A stretch of DNA of 64,000 nucleotides, from assembly GCF_016065055.1 (NCBI RefSeq), contig NZ_CP065856.1, positions 3,967,836 through 4,031,835 of the forward strand, given 5' to 3'. This document shows positions 39,813 to 48,715 of the stretch, piece by piece; the first letter of the stretch is position 1, and each line of letters opens with the position of its first letter. The notes under the pieces are model-generated. The model did no database searches. It was not told where the DNA came from and worked only from the letters and a program-made list of their open reading frames with translations. Origin of the DNA: Halosimplex litoreum (lineage in GTDB: Archaea > Halobacteriota > Halobacteria > Halobacteriales > Haloarculaceae). A program made the translations under genes and the position numbers.

Positions 39813-42014
39813 ATGGGAAGCGGCGACGCCATCGAAGTCTCCGTCGAAGGAGCGAACAAGCGCGACGCCGGCCGCGGCATCGCGCGGGTCCCGGAGCGAG
39901 TCCGTGCCGAACTGGGCGTGTTGAGCGGCGACCCGCTCGTCATCCAAGGCGAGCGGGCGACCGTCGCGAAGGCCTGGCCCGAGAGCGGTGACGGCGCGTA
40001 CATCCGTATCGACGCCGACACGCGCGCCAACGCCGGCGTGAACATCGGCGACACCGTCACCGTCGAACAGACTTCCGTCCGCGAGGCCGACAGCCTGACC
40101 GTCCGGCTGGCGCAGACGGTCGGGCTCGACGAAGCCCAGCAGGAGTCGGCGGTCCGGCGCGCACTGCTGGACCGCCCGCTCCGCGAGGGCGAACAGGTCC
40201 ACATCGACGGCGTGGGCGCCTTCGCCGTTTCCGGGACCGACCCCGCCGGTGCGGTTCGGGTCACCGACGAAACCGACATCACCGTCCTGCCGCCGATCGA
40301 CGGGACGCCGACCGGGAGTGCGGCCGGCGGATCCGTCGCCGGGACCGGCGACGTGGGATCCGCGGGCGGGACCGGCGCGGCGAGCGGGTCGGCCGGTGCC
40401 GGGACGGCAACGGGCGGCGCGACAGCGGAGTCGACGCCCGACGAATCGGCCTCGCGCACGGGCGTCTCCTACGAGGACATCGGCGGGCTGGACGACGAAC
40501 TCGACCAGGTGCGGGAGATGATCGAACTCCCGCTATCGAACCCCGATCTGTTCACTCGTCTGGGTATCTCGCCGCCGCGAGGCGTGTTGCTACACGGTCC
40601 GCCCGGGACGGGGAAGACGCTCATCGCCCGCGCGGTGGCCAACGAGGTCGACGCCTACTTCGACGTGATCTCCGGGCCGGAGGTCGTCTCGAAGTACAAA
40701 GGCGAGAGCGAGGAGCGACTGCGCGAGGCGTTCGACGACGCCGAGGCGAACGCGCCGGCGATCATCTTCGTCGACGAGATCGACGCCATCGCTGGCGAGC
40801 GCGACGAGGACTCGGACATGGAGAACCGCGTCGTCGCGCAGTTGCTCACCCTGCTCGACGGGCTGGAGGACCGCGGACAGGTCATCGTCATCGGCGCGAC
40901 GAACAGGGTCGACAGCATCGATCCGGCGCTTCGCCGCGGCGGTCGCTTCGACCGGGAGATCGAGATCGGCGTCCCCGACGAGACCGGTCGCCGGGAGATC
41001 CTCGACGTCCACACACGCGGGATGCCGTTGGCGGACGACGTTGACCTGGACCGCGTGGCCGGTCGGACCCACGGGTTCGTCGGTGCGGACCTGCACACGC
41101 TGACGACCGAGGCCGCCATGCACGCGTTGCGGCGGACCCGGGACGAACCGGAGGTCACCCGCGAGGACCTCGAAGCGGCGCTGCGAACGGTCGAACCCTC
41201 GGCGATGCGCGAGTACGTCGCCGAGTCGCCGACCGTCACCTTCGACGACGTGGGTGGGCTCGCGGAGGCCAAATCGACGCTCGAACAGGCCGTCGAGTGG
41301 CCCCTGGAGTACGGTCCGCTGTTCACCGCGACGAACACCGACCCGCCGTCCGGCGTCCTGCTATACGGCCCGCCCGGGACGGGAAAGACCCTCCTCGCGC
41401 GGGCGGTAGCGGGTGAGAGCGGCGTGAACTTCATCCGGGTCGCCGGCCCCGAACTCATGGACCGGTACGTCGGCGAGAGCGAGAAGGCCGTCAGGGAGGT
41501 CTTCGACCGCGCTCGTCAGACCGCGCCGGCGATCGTCTTCTTCGACGAGATCGACGGCATCGCTGGCGGCCGGATGGACGGCAACGAGGTGACCGAACGC
41601 GTCGTCTCCCAGTTGCTCACGGAGATGGACAGCGCCGCCGAGAACCCCAACCTCGTCGTCCTCGCGGCGACGAACCGCCGGGACATGCTCGACGACGCGC
41701 TGTTGCGACCCGGCCGGCTCGAACAGCACGTCGAAGTCCCCGATCCCGACGAGACGGGCCGGCGGGCGATCCTCGAAGTCCACACCGAGGGCAAACCCCT
41801 GGGCGACGACGTGGATCTGGACGAACTGGCGAGCGAGACCGAGGGACTCTCGGGCGCGCAGATCGAGTCGCTGGTCCGCGCGGCGTCGATGCGGGCCATC
41901 AGCGAGGTCGCCGCGGGCGTCGACCCCGAGGAGGCCAACGAGCGGGCCGACGACGTGGTGGTCGGTCGCGACGACTTCGAACACGCGATCGAGCGGGTCG
42001 CGCGGGCCGACTGA
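39813..42014 (+). CDS. CDC48/VCP-type AAA+ ATPase
   Basis: A 733-residue protein. The N-terminal double-psi barrel plus second subdomain spans residues 5-163. A Gly/Ser/Ala-rich linker (164-212) follows. Domain D1 has Walker A GPPGTGKT at 262-269, Walker B FVDEID at 319-324 and RRGGRFD near 374. D2 has Walker A at 519-526, Walker B FFDEIDG and RPGRLEQ. Both ATPase sites look intact. Such hexamers unfold proteins, often for the proteasome. The linker is longer and more repetitive than I expect in CDC48, so this may be a haloarchaeal paralogue and not the main one. Confidence 0.9.
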   Translation: MGSGDAIEVSVEGANKRDAGRGIARVPERVRAELGVLSGDPLVIQGERATVAKAWPESGDGAYIRIDADTRANAGVNIGDTVTVEQTSVREADSLTVRLAQTVGLDEAQQESAVRRALLDRPLREGEQVHIDGVGAFAVSGTDPAGAVRVTDETDITVLPPIDGTPTGSAAGGSVAGTGDVGSAGGTGAASGSAGAGTATGGATAESTPDESASRTGVSYEDIGGLDDELDQVREMIELPLSNPDLFTRLGISPPRGVLLHGPPGTGKTLIARAVANEVDAYFDVISGPEVVSKYKGESEERLREAFDDAEANAPAIIFVDEIDAIAGERDEDSDMENRVVAQLLTLLDGLEDRGQVIVIGATNRVDSIDPALRRGGRFDREIEIGVPDETGRREILDVHTRGMPLADDVDLDRVAGRTHGFVGADLHTLTTEAAMHALRRTRDEPEVTREDLEAALRTVEPSAMREYVAESPTVTFDDVGGLAEAKSTLEQAVEWPLEYGPLFTATNTDPPSGVLLYGPPGTGKTLLARAVAGESGVNFIRVAGPELMDRYVGESEKAVREVFDRARQTAPAIVFFDEIDGIAGGRMDGNEVTERVVSQLLTEMDSAAENPNLVVLAATNRRDMLDDALLRPGRLEQHVEVPDPDETGRRAILEVHTEGKPLGDDVDLDELASETEGLSGAQIESLVRAASMRAISEVAAGVDPEEANERADDVVVGRDDFEHAIERVARAD

Positions 42015-42065
42015 GCGGCGATCGGACGGCGGCCGACGGCTCCGGCCGCCGGCGGAGCGCTCGCG

Positions 42066-42887
42066 TCAGCGACGACGGGCGATCCGCTGGTTCGCGGGGT
42101 CCGAGCGGTCCTGCAGCGTCCCGCAGTCGGTACACTCCCAGACGAACGCGCCCAGTCGCCGGTAGCCGGCGGGCGAGCCGTCGGGGGTGACGTTCCAGTC
42201 GCGCCCGCAGGACCCGCAGCCGTCGGGTCGGTACTTGCCGCTCGTCGGCGGTTCGCACTCGTCGGCGGTACGCTCGTACTCCGGCGGTGCGATGTCGAAC
42301 AGCACCGACCGCACCTCCTCGGCCGAGAGGCGCTTCTGGAGGGTCTTGATCCCCGCGGCCAGGTCCGCCCGGCGCGACTCCAGGCGACGGTATCGCTCGT
42401 CACCCTCCAGTTCGTCCCCGCGGCGTTCGACCTCCCGCGAGGCCAGCCAGGCCGTACACTCGTAATACTCCGTGAGCAGCCGTCCGTAGGAGGCCATCGC
42501 GAGCTGTCGGCCGACCACTCGACGGAGCGCCGTCCTGTCGATCGGTTCGCACAGGCAGGCGTCCTCGTCGACGACCGAGTCGCTGACCGGTTCGTGGCGA
42601 CTCGTCGTGAGGACGACCCGAACGCCGCCGCCCCGGTCGGCCAGCACGTCGGCGATGGCCGAGCGCTTGGCTTCGGACAGCTCGTAGCGCACGAGCGCGA
42701 CGGCCGTGGTCGGATCGACGAACCGCCGACCCTCGTCGACGGACCGCGCGGTCTCGACCCGTCGAACACTACGACCGTCCGACCGGCCCCGTCGTTCGCC
42801 CGTCCCGCGTCGGTCTCTACGTCCGCCTCCACCTGACTCGGCGCTCCTGATGCGGTTGCCATCCTGTGTCACTCGTCCGTATCGCAT
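42066..42887 (-). CDS. HalX-domain protein with C-terminal zinc ribbon; receiver domain probably frameshifted
   Basis: The intact frame gives 273 residues. From about residue 60 it reads as the second half of a degenerate receiver (AVALVRYELSEAKRSAIADV, no phospho-Asp), then a HalX domain (LAMASYGRLLTEYYECTAWL and on), then a zinc ribbon (CGSCGRDW and WECTDCGTLQ). The first 55 residues of this frame are Arg-rich and unlike haloarchaeal protein. A second frame from ATG 42862 gives acidic, receiver-like MATASGAPSQVEADVETDAG and RTVVVFDGS, and has TTATAAAA 28 bases upstream. The two frames would join near 42755-42765. I infer a small deletion that broke the gene; a sequencing error would look the same. 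Confidence 0.65.
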   Translation of the reverse strand: MRYGRVTQDGNRIRSAESGGGGRRDRRGTGERRGRSDGRSVRRVETARSVDEGRRFVDPTTAVALVRYELSEAKRSAIADVLADRGGGVRVVLTTSRHEPVSDSVVDEDACLCEPIDRTALRRVVGRQLAMASYGRLLTEYYECTAWLASREVERRGDELEGDERYRRLESRRADLAAGIKTLQKRLSAEEVRSVLFDIAPPEYERTADECEPPTSGKYRPDGCGSCGRDWNVTPDGSPAGYRRLGAFVWECTDCGTLQDRSDPANQRIARRR

Positions 42888-42893
42888 TTTATA
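42886..42893 (-). promoter_or_regulatory. TATA box of the HalX/zinc-ribbon gene
   Basis: TTATAAAA on the minus strand is centred 28 bases before ATG 42862. It overlaps the alternative ATG at 42887, which therefore cannot lie on the transcript. Confidence 0.6.
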
Positions 42894-42989
42894 ACGAACT
42901 ATAATTAATATTTCGCGGACTATCGACCGTGATAACGGACCGGGCCGACGCGGGGGAGGTTTTTGCCAGTCGCGGTCGAACTGGGCAGC

Positions 42990-44522
42990 ATGAGTCGGGA
43001 TCAATCGGAGCCTTTCGAGCACTACGTCGACGGGGAGTGGACGACCGGATCGAGCGGGGAGACCTTCGAGAGCGCGAATCCGGCGACGGGGGAGACGCTG
43101 GGGGAGTTCCACCGGGCGACCCCGGCGGACGTAGAGCGGGCGGTCACCGCCGCCGAAGAGGCCTTCGAGGAGTGGCGCGGGCTGTCGTACATCGACCGCG
43201 CCGAGGTACTCTGGGAGGTGTACCACGAACTCCGCGACCGCACCGACGAACTCGGCGAGATCGTTACCCGGGAGTGCGGCAAGGAGATCAGCGAGGGCCG
43301 GGCAGACGTAGTCGAGGCCGCCCACATGGTCGAGTGGGCCGCCGGCAACGCCCGCCACCCCCACGGCGACGTGGTTCCCTCCGAGATCGCCGCCAAGGAC
43401 GCTTACATGCGCCGCAAACCGAAGGGCGTCGTCGGCTGTATCACCCCCTGGAACTTCCCGGTCGCCATCCCCTTCTGGCACGTGGCCGTCGCGCTCGTCG
43501 AGGGCAACACCGTCGTCTGGAAGCCCGCCGAGCAGACCCCCTACTGCGGCCAGATCATCTCGGAGATGATGATCGACGCGGGCGTCCCGCCGGGCGTGTT
43601 CAACGTCGTCCAGGGCTTCGGCGACGCCGGCAACGCCATCGTCGAAGACGAGCGCGTCTCGACGGTCCTCTTCACGGGCTCGGCCGAAGTCGGCCACAAG
43701 ATCGACGAGAAACTCGGTGGCGTCGCCGGCCGCGACGCCGCCCTGGAGATGGGCGGCAAGAACGCCATCGTCGTCACGGAGGCGGCCGACCTCGACATCG
43801 CCATCCACTCGGCGGTGATGTCCTCGTTCAAGACCACGGGCCAGCGCTGCGTCTCCAGCGAGCGACTCATCGTCCACACCGACGTGTACGACGAGTTCAA
43901 AGAGCGGTTCGTCGACCTGGCCGAAGACGTGGCCGTGGGCGACCCGCTTGAGGAGGACACCTTCATGGGCCCGGTCGTCGACGAGAGCCAGGTCGAGAAG
44001 TTCGGCAAGTACAACGACCTCGCTCGCGAGGAGGGCGCGACCGTCCTCGTCGACCGCGAGGAACTGGACCCGGCGGAGATCCCCGAGGGCCACGAAGGCG
44101 GCCACTGGGTCGGCCCGTTCGTCTACGAGGTCGACTACGACCCGGATCTCCGGTGTATCCACGAGGAGGTCTTCGGTCCCCACGTCGCCCTGATCGAGTA
44201 CGACGGCGACGTCGAACGGGCCGTCGAGATCCACAACGATACCGAGTACGGTCTCGCCGGGGCCGTCATCTCGGAGGACTACCGCCAGCTCAACTACTAC
44301 CGCGACCGCGCCGAGGTCGGCCTCGCCTACGGCAACCTCCCCTCCATCGGCGCCGAGGTGCAACTGCCGTTCGGCGGCGTGAAGAAATCGGGCAAGGGCG
44401 CCCCCAGCGCCCGCGAGGTAATCGAGGCCGTCACCGAGCGCACCGCCTGGACGCTCAACAACTCGAAGGAGATCGAGATGGCACAGGGGCTCTCGGCGGA
44501 CATCTCGACCGACGAGGACTGA
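42990..44522 (+). CDS. Aldehyde dehydrogenase family protein
   Basis: A 510-residue NAD(P)-dependent aldehyde dehydrogenase. Key parts: the cofactor site PWNFPVAIPFWHVAVALVEG and WKPAEQTP; FTGSAEVG; the general-base Glu in LEMGGKNAIVV; the nucleophile Cys in GQRCVSSERL; and EEVFGPHVALIE. The sequence resembles semialdehyde dehydrogenases more than the short-chain type. I do not think it is the xylose-path dioxopentanoate dehydrogenase XacF, whose N terminus differs as far as I recall. ATG 42990 has a GTTTTTGCC box about 30 bases upstream. Confidence 0.88.
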   Translation: MSRDQSEPFEHYVDGEWTTGSSGETFESANPATGETLGEFHRATPADVERAVTAAEEAFEEWRGLSYIDRAEVLWEVYHELRDRTDELGEIVTRECGKEISEGRADVVEAAHMVEWAAGNARHPHGDVVPSEIAAKDAYMRRKPKGVVGCITPWNFPVAIPFWHVAVALVEGNTVVWKPAEQTPYCGQIISEMMIDAGVPPGVFNVVQGFGDAGNAIVEDERVSTVLFTGSAEVGHKIDEKLGGVAGRDAALEMGGKNAIVVTEAADLDIAIHSAVMSSFKTTGQRCVSSERLIVHTDVYDEFKERFVDLAEDVAVGDPLEEDTFMGPVVDESQVEKFGKYNDLAREEGATVLVDREELDPAEIPEGHEGGHWVGPFVYEVDYDPDLRCIHEEVFGPHVALIEYDGDVERAVEIHNDTEYGLAGAVISEDYRQLNYYRDRAEVGLAYGNLPSIGAEVQLPFGGVKKSGKGAPSAREVIEAVTERTAWTLNNSKEIEMAQGLSADISTDED

Positions 44523-44584
44523 CCGCGAGGCCTCGGCACGCGCTAGCGGCCCCGAGGTCCGGACGAGTCGGCGACCGCGCGTTC

Positions 44585-45307
44585 TCAGATGTCGCCGCCG
44601 GCGTCGACGTCGACGCCGCCGCCGGAGTTGCCGGAGGGGAGGCGCCCGGCGAGGTCGCTGACGAACTCGCCGTAGTTGCGGGTCTGCAACAGCACCGTCC
44701 CGGGGCCGGTAAAGCGCATGACCAGCCCCTCGTCGCTGAACAGCGTCTCCTTCATCCCACCGATCCGCTCGGTGTTGTACTCCATCGCCGCGTCCCAGGC
44801 GACGACGTGTCCCGAGTCGACGGTGAACACCTCGCCGGCGTCGACTTCGTGCTCCTGGATCCCGCCGAAACTCGACAGGAAGAGCGGTCCGGTCCCGGAG
44901 GCCTTCAGCAGGAAGAGTCCCTCGCCGCCGAACAGCGTGTCGAGACTGCCCACGTCGGTGTCGAGTTCGACGCCAGAGCCGGCGGCCTCGTAGGCCCCCG
45001 ACTGGACGTAGACGCTGTCGCCGTCGAGGTCCCGGACGGTCATGTCTCCGGGCGTCGTCGCCGCGATCTGGACGACGCCGTCGCCGCCCTCGGCGGTGAA
45101 CCGGTTCCGGAACAGCGACTCGTCGCCGAGCACGGAGTCTTTGACCGACTCCAGGAACCCTTCGTCGGAGTCGCCGATCCCCGTCTCCATCCGGATCGTC
45201 TCCGTGTGCGAGACCATCGCGCCGGCCTCTGCAGTGAGTTCTTCGCCCGGGGACAGCTCGACCGAAGCGACCGCGTACGACGGCCGGTTCTCGAGTTCGT
45301 ACTCCAT
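44585..45307 (-). CDS. AIM24/TIGR00266-family protein
   Basis: A 240-residue all-beta protein of the AIM24 family: ELSPGEELTAEAGAMVSHT is close to the family start (here VELSPGEEL), GEGLFLLKASGTGPLFLSSF is the centre, and GLVMRFTGPGTVLLQTRN the end. The C terminus is a Gly/Asp tail. These trimeric proteins have no known enzyme activity; membrane or stress roles have been proposed. A minus-strand ATATTTATCC box near 45337-45345 lies about 33 bases before the start. Confidence 0.85.
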   Translation of the reverse strand: MEYELENRPSYAVASVELSPGEELTAEAGAMVSHTETIRMETGIGDSDEGFLESVKDSVLGDESLFRNRFTAEGGDGVVQIAATTPGDMTVRDLDGDSVYVQSGAYEAAGSGVELDTDVGSLDTLFGGEGLFLLKASGTGPLFLSSFGGIQEHEVDAGEVFTVDSGHVVAWDAAMEYNTERIGGMKETLFSDEGLVMRFTGPGTVLLQTRNYGEFVSDLAGRLPSGNSGGGVDVDAGGDI

Positions 45308-45690
45308 GGTCGTCCCAGAAGCATTCGGACGGCGGATAAATATCTTGTCCCCCGGTCGACATCAGCGGACCAACCACCGGTTGGGAGCGGACGATACCGC
45401 CGGATAGAGTACTCGGACGGGTCGAACGGAGCGTCGAAAGGTGAGAGGCGGGCCGTGGACGAGGAGGCGAGCCGCGGCGGCCTGTCCGGACAGGTGCCGC
45501 GGCGTGAGGTCGACGTGGGCCTGGTCGAGCGCGGTTGGATTGCCGGGTGCGACGTGAAAAGCGTCTTGCCGGCACCTCCTTGTTGCGTTTCCTCCGATAT
45601 AAATCTCGTGTCTGAACGCACGGCGGAACCGCGTTCTCGTGTGACAGTGTGGCCCATCGGGGAGCGATCCACGGCCGCGCCCGGACTCGA
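45308..45690. other. 383-base gap without a recognisable gene
   Basis: The right side is the 3' end of the DUF4349 gene, the left side the promoter of the AIM24 gene. The open frames between are short and Arg-rich. An 8-bp inverted repeat AGGTGCCG/CGGCACCT spans 45494-45576 with a long spacer, and GATATAAAT (45597-45605) looks like a TATA box without a following gene. I see nothing else. Confidence 0.5.
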
Positions 45691-46797
45691 TCACTCGTCT
45701 TCGGGGTCCGTCTGCTCGCCGTCGCCGGCCTCCGACCGCTCGGCCGAGTCGTCAGAACCGTCCTCGTCGTCCGACTCGAACTCGGTTCGGAGGCCATCGG
45801 CCGTATCGGCGCGTTCGCCCGACGAGGGCCGCGAACTCGATCGGCTCCCGACGAACGGTAGGCGTCGCGCGACCCCGAGGCGGCGGCCGCCACCGACGAC
45901 CAGCAGCGCGGGCACGCCGAGGCCGACGATCCACGGGACCGCGGCGACGCCGGCGACGAAGACGGTCCGGGCGAACGTGACGAAGCCACCGACCGAGGAG
46001 GCGAACACGGCGGCGGGCGACTGCTCGTGCAGCGGCGTCGGCTCCTCCGGCGCGACCGCGTCGGGCTCGGGCTCACGCAACTCGACCCGAACCGTCGAGA
46101 ATGACACCCTGTCGCGAAGGGAGCGCTGCTGGGCTTCGAGCCGTTCGATCTCGCCCTGAACCGAGGAGAGCTGTTCGCCCACGTCGAGCAGGGCTTCGGT
46201 CGTATTGGCCGAGTCGTACAGCGAACGCAGTCGGTCGCGCTGGGCTCGGAGGTTCTCCAGCCGGGCCGTCAGATCCACGAGCTGGTCGGTCACGTCCTTC
46301 GTGTTCGAGTCGGCCGATAGCACCGTCCCCTCGCGCTGGGCGCCCTCGTACAGCGCCGTGAAGTTCGTCGACGGGACTCGCACCTCGACGTATCCCGTTC
46401 GCCAGGTCTCGTTCTCTCGGTGGTGAAGCTGGACGCTCGACCCGGAGACGTATCCGCCGAGGTCCGCCGCCCGACTCCGTACTGCCCGCTCGCCGACGGA
46501 GTAGTTCTCGACCTCGACGGCGACCTCCCCGGTCTTGATCAGCGCCCGATCCACTTGGGCCGCCGCGCTCGATCGTCCGTCGCCGCCGTCGTCGCTCGCG
46601 CCGAACTCGGCGTCCGCCACGTCGCCACCGCCGCTTGCGCCGTCACCGCCGCCACTGCTCCCGTCTCCCCCACCACCGTCGCCGCCGTTCGCTTGGAGGT
46701 CCGCACCTTCGCGGTTCGCCGAATCGCCCGATCCCATGCTCGCACAGCCCGACAGGGCCACCAGCACGACCACGAGAACCGCCGCTTTTCGTCCCAT
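45691..46797 (-). CDS. DUF4349-domain lipoprotein
   Basis: A 368-residue membrane-anchored protein. The signal ends in lipobox LSGC (Cys18). A Gly/Ser-rich linker (35-75) leads to the DUF4349 domain (about 85-255): RALIKTGEVAVEVENYSVGE, GYVEVRVPSTNFTALYEG, and a coiled coil LVDLTARLENLRAQRDRLR. Near residues 275-310 lies a membrane helix (VFVAGVAAVPWIVGLGVPAL). The end is an acidic cytosolic tail. The family is common in cell envelopes; the function is unknown. Confidence 0.85.
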   Translation of the reverse strand: MGRKAAVLVVVLVALSGCASMGSGDSANREGADLQANGGDGGGGDGSSGGGDGASGGGDVADAEFGASDDGGDGRSSAAAQVDRALIKTGEVAVEVENYSVGERAVRSRAADLGGYVSGSSVQLHHRENETWRTGYVEVRVPSTNFTALYEGAQREGTVLSADSNTKDVTDQLVDLTARLENLRAQRDRLRSLYDSANTTEALLDVGEQLSSVQGEIERLEAQQRSLRDRVSFSTVRVELREPEPDAVAPEEPTPLHEQSPAAVFASSVGGFVTFARTVFVAGVAAVPWIVGLGVPALLVVGGGRRLGVARRLPFVGSRSSSRPSSGERADTADGLRTEFESDDEDGSDDSAERSEAGDGEQTDPEDE

Positions 46798-46856
46798 ACA
46801 CCTCGGGTCTGACCGTATCGGTAAAGGGGTGCCGTGGCTTCAAATACGCGCTTGAG

Positions 46857-47666
46857 CTATCGACGGCGGTCTTCGAGCGCGGGGAACTCCGACCGGACCT
46901 CGGCGACGCGGTCGGCGTCGACGTCGGCGGTCACGACGGCGGCCTCGTCGCCCGCGCCGGCGAGGGTCGTGCCCCAGGGGTCGTAGACTGCGGAGCGGCC
47001 CAGCAGGTCGGCGTCCTCGAAGCTCCCGACGCCGTTGACGGCGCCCACGTACAGGAGGTTCTCGACGGCGCGCGCCTGCGGGAACAGCCGCCAGTGCTCG
47101 ACGCGCGGATACGGCCACGCGCTCGGGACGAGAACCATCGTCGCCCCCGCGTCGACGAGGTCCCGATACAGCGAGGGGAACCGCAGGTCGTAGCAAGTCG
47201 TGATACCGACGGTGTGGTCGTCGAACTCGACGGTCGGTACCGCCTCGCCGGCCGTCAGTAGCTCCTGTTCCGCCGAGTCGTACCCGAACAGGTGACGTTT
47301 GCGGTACACCGCCCGACGCTCGCCCGCTCGGTCGAGGAAGACGGCGGCGTTGGCCAGCCCCTCCTCGGTCGGTGTCTCGACGCCCTCGGCCCGCGAGGCT
47401 TCGAGGTCCTCCACGATGGTGCCCGCGAGGATTCCCACGTCGTGCTCGCGCGCACACTCTGCGAGCGCGGAGACGGTCGGACCGGCGACGCTCTCGGCGT
47501 CGCGAGCGTAGCTCTCGAACGCGAAGTACCCGACGTTGAAGATTTCGGGGAGCGCGACGAGATCCGCGCCGTCGGCGGCGGCCTCGGCGAGCGCCGCCCG
47601 CGCGCGGTCGAGGTTGCCCGCCACGTCGCCCCCTTCGATCCGGAGCTGTGCGAGCGCGAGCCTCAC
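46857..47666 (-). CDS. Carbon-nitrogen hydrolase (nitrilase superfamily)
   Basis: A 269-residue nitrilase-fold amidase. The catalytic triad is visible as Glu (ALPEIFNVGY), Lys (YRKRHLFGYD) and Cys (GITTCYDLRFPSLYR). The Omega-amidase/NIT2 group is closest in pattern, so it may deaminate 2-oxoglutaramate or a similar amide. The GTG start at 47666 overlaps the stop of the SRPBCC gene (GTGA at 47663-47666). Confidence 0.88.
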   Translation of the reverse strand: MRLALAQLRIEGGDVAGNLDRARAALAEAAADGADLVALPEIFNVGYFAFESYARDAESVAGPTVSALAECAREHDVGILAGTIVEDLEASRAEGVETPTEEGLANAAVFLDRAGERRAVYRKRHLFGYDSAEQELLTAGEAVPTVEFDDHTVGITTCYDLRFPSLYRDLVDAGATMVLVPSAWPYPRVEHWRLFPQARAVENLLYVGAVNGVGSFEDADLLGRSAVYDPWGTTLAGAGDEAAVVTADVDADRVAEVRSEFPALEDRRR

Positions 47667-48091
47667 ACTTCGACACCGAGGTCCTCGGCGAGCGCCGCCT
47701 CCAGGTTCTCCATCTCGTCGTCGAGGTTGCGCTTGAAGAAGCGTTCGACGCCGGGGAGCGAGCCGTCGACGACGAAGCGGTTGGTGAGCCGCGTCCCCCC
47801 GTCGGTCTCGGTCAACTCGTGTTCGCCGATCACTTTCATCACCTTCGAGCGACCGACGAACCGGACGTACTCCGGCGCCCGGCGCTCCTCGTCTTCGGTC
47901 TCGACGCCGATGGTCCGGTTCACGACCGGGATCGGGAGGTCGAGTCGCCAGGTCGCGCTGCCGTCGTCGTGGACGGTGTAGTCGGAGACGACGCTGATGG
48001 CGCCGGCTCGTTTCCCCGGATCGGCGATGAACTCCCAGACGCGCTCGCGGCCGACCGGTAGCTCGAACGACCGCTCCACCCGAACAGTCAT
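47663..48091 (-). CDS. SRPBCC (START/CoxG-like) family protein
   Basis: A 142-residue helix-grip protein: VERSFELPVGRERVWEFIAD at the N terminus, then beta strands ATWRLDLPIPVVNRTIGVE and a long C-terminal helix VERFFKRNLDDEMENLEAAL. It probably binds a hydrophobic ligand. It is the first gene of a two-gene unit with the nitrilase. Confidence 0.82.
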   Translation of the reverse strand: MTVRVERSFELPVGRERVWEFIADPGKRAGAISVVSDYTVHDDGSATWRLDLPIPVVNRTIGVETEDEERRAPEYVRFVGRSKVMKVIGEHELTETDGGTRLTNRFVVDGSLPGVERFFKRNLDDEMENLEAALAEDLGVEV

Positions 48092-48127
48092 GACGGTGCT
48101 TCGGACCGCGTCCCCTAAAAGAGCCCG

Positions 48128-48352
48128 TTAGCTGAGCGTGACACGCCAGGTCGTCGAGCGCGCGCGACCCCACTTCTCGATGTCGACGTCGTCTGACTCC
48201 TCGTCGAGTTTGGGCAGGCGCGCGCCGACCTGCTTCGATGAGAGCCCGATCTGCTCGGCGATGTTCTTCGCTCTGAAGTAACTCTGCCCGCGCGAAACGC
48301 TGTCGCGTAGATAATCCAGAATTTCCCTGTCCTCCTCGCCGAGTTCGCTCAT
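48128..48352 (-). CDS. Small winged-helix protein, DUF7123-like
   Basis: A 74-residue DNA-binding-type protein: LGEEDREILDYLRDSVSRGQ, then helix-turn-helix RAKNIAEQIGLSSKQVGARL and a wing ending TTWRVTLS. It resembles the haloarchaeal DUF7123 family. It is likely a regulator; the target is unknown. Confidence 0.8.
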   Translation of the reverse strand: MSELGEEDREILDYLRDSVSRGQSYFRAKNIAEQIGLSSKQVGARLPKLDEESDDVDIEKWGRARSTTWRVTLS

Positions 48353-48388
48353 ACCCTCGACTAGGGCGCGAGCGCCCTTAAGAATTCC

Positions 48389-48586
48389 TTACGCGTTCGC
48401 GCCGTCGTAGAGGTGGATCGCGGCGACCGCGCAGATCCCACCGACGATCGCCAGGGCGAAGCTCCAGCCCGCGACGATCTGATTGCTGTAGGCGACCAAC
48501 ATTCCGACCGCGCCCGCCACCGCGAGCACGCCGAACGCCAGTCCCAGCCCGATACCCATGTCCGAGCCCGCGGTTGCCTCGCTCAT
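48389..48586 (-). CDS. Small two-helix membrane protein (DUF7525-like)
   Basis: A 65-residue protein with two membrane helices (GIGLGLAFGVLAVAGAVGML and SFALAIVGGICAVAAIHLY). No catalytic residues are visible. It resembles a haloarchaeal family I recall as DUF7525. The start at 48586 fits; the stop is 36 bases upstream of the winged-helix gene on the same strand, so the two may share a transcript. Confidence 0.7.
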   Translation of the reverse strand: MSEATAGSDMGIGLGLAFGVLAVAGAVGMLVAYSNQIVAGWSFALAIVGGICAVAAIHLYDGANA

Positions 48587-48715
48587 GTCCTCTCGTTCCG
48601 TGACTCACCACTTAATTCATTCGAGGTCCGAGCAACGGCGAGTCGGTAGTGCCGGGGCGCCTGCGAGCACGCCAGAGCCGGGACGACGCCCGGAGTTGGC
48701 GTCGCGACCGCCGAC

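Noticed and set aside
42990-44522. Aldehyde dehydrogenase as the xylose-path enzyme XacF
   Set aside because: The N-terminal third differs from what I recall of XacF and the gene lies 32 kb from xacD; kept as a general aldehyde dehydrogenase.
42888-46076. Very long minus-strand frame opposite the aldehyde dehydrogenase
   Set aside because: It is a shadow of the plus-strand dehydrogenase and neighbouring genes; only its last part (from 42887 down) is real HalX/zinc-ribbon coding sequence.
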